A stretch of DNA of 64,000 nt from Paenibacillus hamazuiensis. Its GTDB lineage: Bacteria > Bacillota > Bacilli > Paenibacillales > NBRC-103111. Numbering within the stretch: the first letter of the stretch is position 1; every line of letters starts with the position of its first letter. The position numbers and the translations under genes were made by a program. A model generated the notes under the pieces. The model searched no databases, was not told where the DNA came from, and worked only from the letters and a program-made list of their open reading frames with translations. The stretch is taken from NCBI RefSeq assembly GCF_023276405.1, contig NZ_JALRMO010000001.1:5022001-5086000 (forward strand). The letters are read 5' to 3'. Shown piece by piece: positions 61,279 through 64,000 of this stretch.

Positions 61279-61509
61279 CTAGGAGTCTGTCCGACGAAGC
61301 AAAATCGGTGAATTTTTATTCAATAAAGTGTATTCCGTGTAAGGGATTACCTCTCCACCGCTCTTGAAATCAAGTTGTTTTATTAATATTAGTCCGATGT
61401 AACAACTTGATTTCAAAGGCGGCCGTAAACTTTCCGAGGCAATTCCCTCCCCTCCATACATCTATTGAATAAAAATTCACAAGATCCCTTCCGTCGGACA
61501 GACTCCTAG
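61279..61509. mobile_element. Palindromic MITE-like element of 231 bp
   Basis: Perfect 17-bp terminal inverted repeats: CTAGGAGTCTGTCCGAC (61279-61295) and GTCGGACAGACTCCTAG (61493-61509). Inside are two more nested perfect pairs: TGAATTTTTATTCAATA (61309-61325) with its inverse at 61463-61479, and TTGAAATCAAGTTGTT (61364-61379) with its inverse at 61401-61416. No open frame. The whole transcript could fold into a long rod. Non-autonomous transposon or RNA-structured element. Confidence 0.7.
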
Positions 61510-61510
61510 G

Positions 61511-61781
61511 CGATCATAGGCCAAATGCTGTCAGGTTATCGCGTTCGCTCGAGTGTGTGGCATCAACATAGCGGAACCCACGTGCGCTATTCCCTGATAA
61601 ATGGGCGTCGCGAAAAAATAGAGGAACTGAGATGCTCGGTACAAATTGGTTTATTTCCCGGAAAATAGACAAATAGAGCACCTGAGTTCCGCTAATTTCC
61701 AAAAATACCCGAAACTGACCCAATTAGCGAACCATAGTTCCGCTACGATCCCGCTTAACCTGACAACATCGATCATAGGCC
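61511..61781. mobile_element. MITE-like element, copy B of the TAGCGGAAC family, with flanking direct repeats
   Basis: The 247-bp core (61523-61769) is bracketed by a 12-bp direct repeat CGATCATAGGCC (61511-61522 and 61770-61781), as expected of a target-site duplication. Its ends are inverted: ATGCTGTCAGGTTA against TAACCTGACAACAT (13 of 14 pairing). It shares ATAGCGGAACCCACGT, GAAAAAATAGAGGAAC, CAAATAGAGCACCTG and GTTCCGCTAATTTCCAAAA with copy A at 32.3-32.7 kb. It ends 15 bp before the metG stop. Confidence 0.7.
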
Positions 61782-61796
61782 CGCCAGCACTCTCGT

Positions 61797-63452
61797 CTAC
61801 GAAGGAGGCGGCCCTCCGTCAGCCTTTTCCTGCAGCAGCCGCGACTCCTCCTCGATCCGCGCCGGATCGATGCGCTCGAACAGCAGCTCCGGCGCCTGCA
61901 CCGTGCGGCCTGCCGGAACCTCGATCCTGCGCCAAGCAGGCGGCTCCAGACCGAGAAAGACGCCGATTTTCCCGCAGGAAAAAGGGACAAACGGGTGCAG
62001 CAAGCTCGCGAGATTCGCTATGATTTGAACGCAAGTATGCAGTGTTTGTCCGCACGCTTCGCGGCTTTCTTTAATCTGCGCCCAAGGCTTCCGGTCGTCG
62101 AAAAATTTGTTCGCCCGGCGGATGGAGGCAAAGATCAGCTCCAGCGCTTCCTTGAAGCGCCCCTGTTCGATCAGTCCGCCGGAAGCGCCGTACAGCTCTT
62201 CCAGTTCCCTGATCCACTCTGTATCCTCCCCTCCTCCCGGCACGCGGCCCTCAAACGACTTCGCGATAAAAGCAAGCGTCCGGTTCACAAAGTTGCCGAA
62301 CGCGCCGAGCAGTTCCCCGTTGTGGCTGTGAATGAACTCCCGCCACGAAAAATCCGCATCCCGCTTCTCCGGCCCGTTCGCGATCAGGAAATACCGGATC
62401 GAATCCGGCTGGTACCGGCTTAACAGATCCGGCACCCATACGGCCCACCCGCGGCTGGTCGAAAACTTTTTCCCCTCCAGCGTCATGTATTCGCAAGAGA
62501 CGATCCGGTCCGGCAAATGCAGCCCTCCGGCTCCCAGCAGCAAAGCGGGCCAGATCAGCGTATGAAACGGCACATTGTCTTTGCCATGCACATAATACGC
62601 GGTAATATCCCGCCCCTCCCGCCAAAAGGACTCCCAGCTGCCGCCGCTCTGTGCCGCCCACTGTTTGCTTGCCGACAAATACCCGGTGACCGCTTCGAGC
62701 CATACGTAAATTTTTTTGTCCTCGAATCCGGGAACGGGCACGTCCACCCCCCATGCCAAATCCCGTGTCGCCGCACGGTCCTGAAGACCTTCCGCCAAAT
62801 ATCGCCCGGTCAAATGTACGGCGTTTTCCTTCCATCCTTCGGCGTCCCGCGCATACCGTTCGAGCTCAGCCTGAAAGCGGGAAAGCGCGAGATAAAAATG
62901 CTCGGTCGGCCGCTCCACCGGAGAATTGCCGCAAAGCTTGCACGTCTTATCCGTCAAGTCGGCCGGATCGAGCAGGGTGGAGCAATAATCGCACTGGTCT
63001 CCCCGCGCGCGGTTTCCGCAAACCGGACAGGTGCCCTCGACGTACCGGTCCGGCAAAAAACGCCGATCCGTTTCGCAGTACGTCTGCGGAACGGTTTTTT
63101 TGTACAAATAACCTTTTTCGAGCAGCTGCACGAACAGCTCCTGAACGACCCCATGATGAAACGGCTGATCCGTACGGGTGTACAGGTCGAACGTAAAGCC
63201 GAGCCGTTCGAAGCAGTCGAGAAACTCCCGGTGGTACCGGTCCGCGATATCGCCGGGAGACACGCCTTCCTGAATCGCCTGAACGGCGACAGGCGTACCG
63301 TGGCAGTCGCTTCCCGACACATACAGAACGTCCTCTCCCTTCAGACGAAAATAACGCGCCAGCACATCCCCGGGCAATAAACTGGCGAGCCGCCCCAGAT
63401 GCAGCGAGCCGTTCGCATAAGGCCACGCTCCGCCGATAAATATGTTAGTCAT
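61797..63452 (-). CDS. metG: Methionyl-tRNA synthetase, class-2 (MetS2-like) type
   Basis: 551 residues. [20 protein letters not shown] is the HIGH region (HLGR), the KMSKS loop is [10 protein letters not shown], and a zinc knuckle has CPVCGNR, CDYC and CKLCG. The KFSTS loop and short C-terminus without a tRNA-binding extension match the second MetRS type found in some Bacilli, distinct from the housekeeping MetRS1. It charges tRNA-Met; the type-2 enzyme is known to escape some MetRS inhibitors. ATG 63452 is 9 nt from AAGGAGG. Controlled by a T-box leader. Confidence 0.93.
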   Translation of the reverse strand: MTNIFIGGAWPYANGSLHLGRLASLLPGDVLARYFRLKGEDVLYVSGSDCHGTPVAVQAIQEGVSPGDIADRYHREFLDCFERLGFTFDLYTRTDQPFHHGVVQELFVQLLEKGYLYKKTVPQTYCETDRRFLPDRYVEGTCPVCGNRARGDQCDYCSTLLDPADLTDKTCKLCGNSPVERPTEHFYLALSRFQAELERYARDAEGWKENAVHLTGRYLAEGLQDRAATRDLAWGVDVPVPGFEDKKIYVWLEAVTGYLSASKQWAAQSGGSWESFWREGRDITAYYVHGKDNVPFHTLIWPALLLGAGGLHLPDRIVSCEYMTLEGKKFSTSRGWAVWVPDLLSRYQPDSIRYFLIANGPEKRDADFSWREFIHSHNGELLGAFGNFVNRTLAFIAKSFEGRVPGGGEDTEWIRELEELYGASGGLIEQGRFKEALELIFASIRRANKFFDDRKPWAQIKESREACGQTLHTCVQIIANLASLLHPFVPFSCGKIGVFLGLEPPAWRRIEVPAGRTVQAPELLFERIDPARIEEESRLLQEKADGGPPPS

Positions 63453-63563
63453 AGTCACCAACCTCCTTTTTAGTAAAACGCGATGGGGAAATGCCGATTG
63501 AACGAAGCGGTCGCATATCCCCGGAGTGACCGGTCTTTTTCAATCCGGCTTTTCGCCCGCGCG

Positions 63564-63867
63564 AAAAACAAAAAAGCCCTCATCCCCAAAGGGACGAGAG
63601 CTTGCACTCACGCGGTACCACCCAATTTCATCAATGCCTTGCGGCATTCACCTCTTCAGGTACGCCGCGGCATCGCGATTATACCCTAGCACGTTAACGG
63701 GTGCAGGCTCCGGCGCAGCCTACAACCGGATGAGGTTTCGGTGCGCAGCTCTGAGACCATATTCCCAAGGTTATTCCTTACCCCTTTTCACCCACCGGGG
63801 CTCTCTGTAAAAGACATCGCCTTGGTACTCTTTCTCTTCGCAGCTTTTATTCGGAATATTCAAGTTA
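63564..63867 (-). promoter_or_regulatory. T-box riboswitch leader of metG
   Basis: The T-box core GGGTGGTACCGCG is at 63623-63611 (minus strand). It is followed by a terminator with stem about 63601-63575 (CTCGTCCC/GGGATGAG) and T-rich tail down to 63564. Upstream is the long stem I region; an ATG in GGAATATGGTCTC (about 63770-63758) is the probable methionine specifier. Uncharged tRNA-Met would stabilise the antiterminator and turn metG on. Confidence 0.93.
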
Positions 63868-63873
63868 TTCGGA

Positions 63874-63902
63874 ATTATACGGGACCGTTTTGGCAAAGTC
63901 AA
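63874..63902 (-). promoter_or_regulatory. Sigma-A promoter of the metG T-box transcript
   Basis: Minus strand: TTGACT (63902-63897), 17 nt, TATAAT (63879-63874). The start should be near 63867. The last 98 bases (63903-64000) show no gene; a GGGAGG at 63991-63996 may be the site of a plus-strand gene beyond the window. Confidence 0.85.
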
Positions 63903-64000
63903 GAAAAAATGGATGCCTCCGCGTTTTCCGGCCGCAACATTTTTTTAACCTCCATCGTCTAAGTAGTTGCAACCAATCGTGGTTAATAATGGGAGGTAGT

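Overview
The window looks like chromosome of a spore-forming, fairly GC-rich Firmicute of the Paenibacillaceae (Paenibacillus/Cohnella type). The basis is Gram-positive ribosome-binding sites, many TTG/GTG starts, a complete gerA-type germination operon, gerQ, cwlJ and a YjcZ-type peptide, an SLH-domain surface protein, a T-box leader on metG, GlnR/TnrA-type boxes and a CcpA cre site. No rRNA, tRNA, CRISPR array or complete insertion sequence was found.

Layout. 0-8 kb: an HxlR regulator divergent from a gene cut by the left edge, a secreted DUF4832 glycosidase-like protein, a DHA2 drug exporter, a VOC protein, an ECF sigma/anti-sigma pair, a YnfA protein and an FG-GAP-like protein. 8.4-12 kb: an ABC exporter/response regulator/histidine kinase operon. 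12-17 kb: glpP, a DUF456 protein, a HAD phosphatase, asnB and a methyltransferase. 17.3-19.6 kb: a 15-residue tandem-repeat protein behind a sigma-K-like promoter, then a modular PL7 alginate lyase with a cre site. 19.8-26.6 kb: DinB, a class B PBP, a HAD hydrolase, a CvpA-like/transglutaminase fusion, small membrane proteins and an MFS transporter. 26.7-32.2 kb: YjcZ peptide, SLH protein, Toprim protein, AEC transporter, SCO1 protein and ctaB.

32.9-42.9 kb is a urea-nitrogen island: ureABCFGD on the minus strand diverges from urtABCDE on the plus strand. Each operon has a perfect TGTNA-N7-TNACA box placed differently relative to a recognisable promoter. Urea would be imported by Urt and hydrolysed by a nickel urease whose UreC has an unusual Ala/Gly-rich insertion.

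43-56 kb holds a broken Uma2 gene, an aldo/keto reductase, gerQ, a four-gene gerA-type operon (A-C-small ORF-B), a scar where EVE-domain and acyltransferase fragments abut, an extra MraY-like enzyme, a spermidine-synthase-like protein, an NSS transporter, an MTHFR-like protein and cwlJ. 56-64 kb has an MFS exporter divergent from a WYL regulator, a Bcr/CflA exporter with a P-loop kinase and an AraC regulator, then class-2-type metG under a T-box.

The least explained material is intergenic: (i) a 231-bp palindromic element (61279-61509) directly followed by (ii) a second element bounded by 12-bp direct repeats, whose relative lies at 32.3-32.7 kb; (iii) a separate dispersed repeat at 2.15 kb and 28.9-29.1 kb. 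Also notable are the repeat protein and gerQ, which share a nearly identical sigma-K-like promoter layout, and the UreC insertion, which contains a perfect stem-loop.
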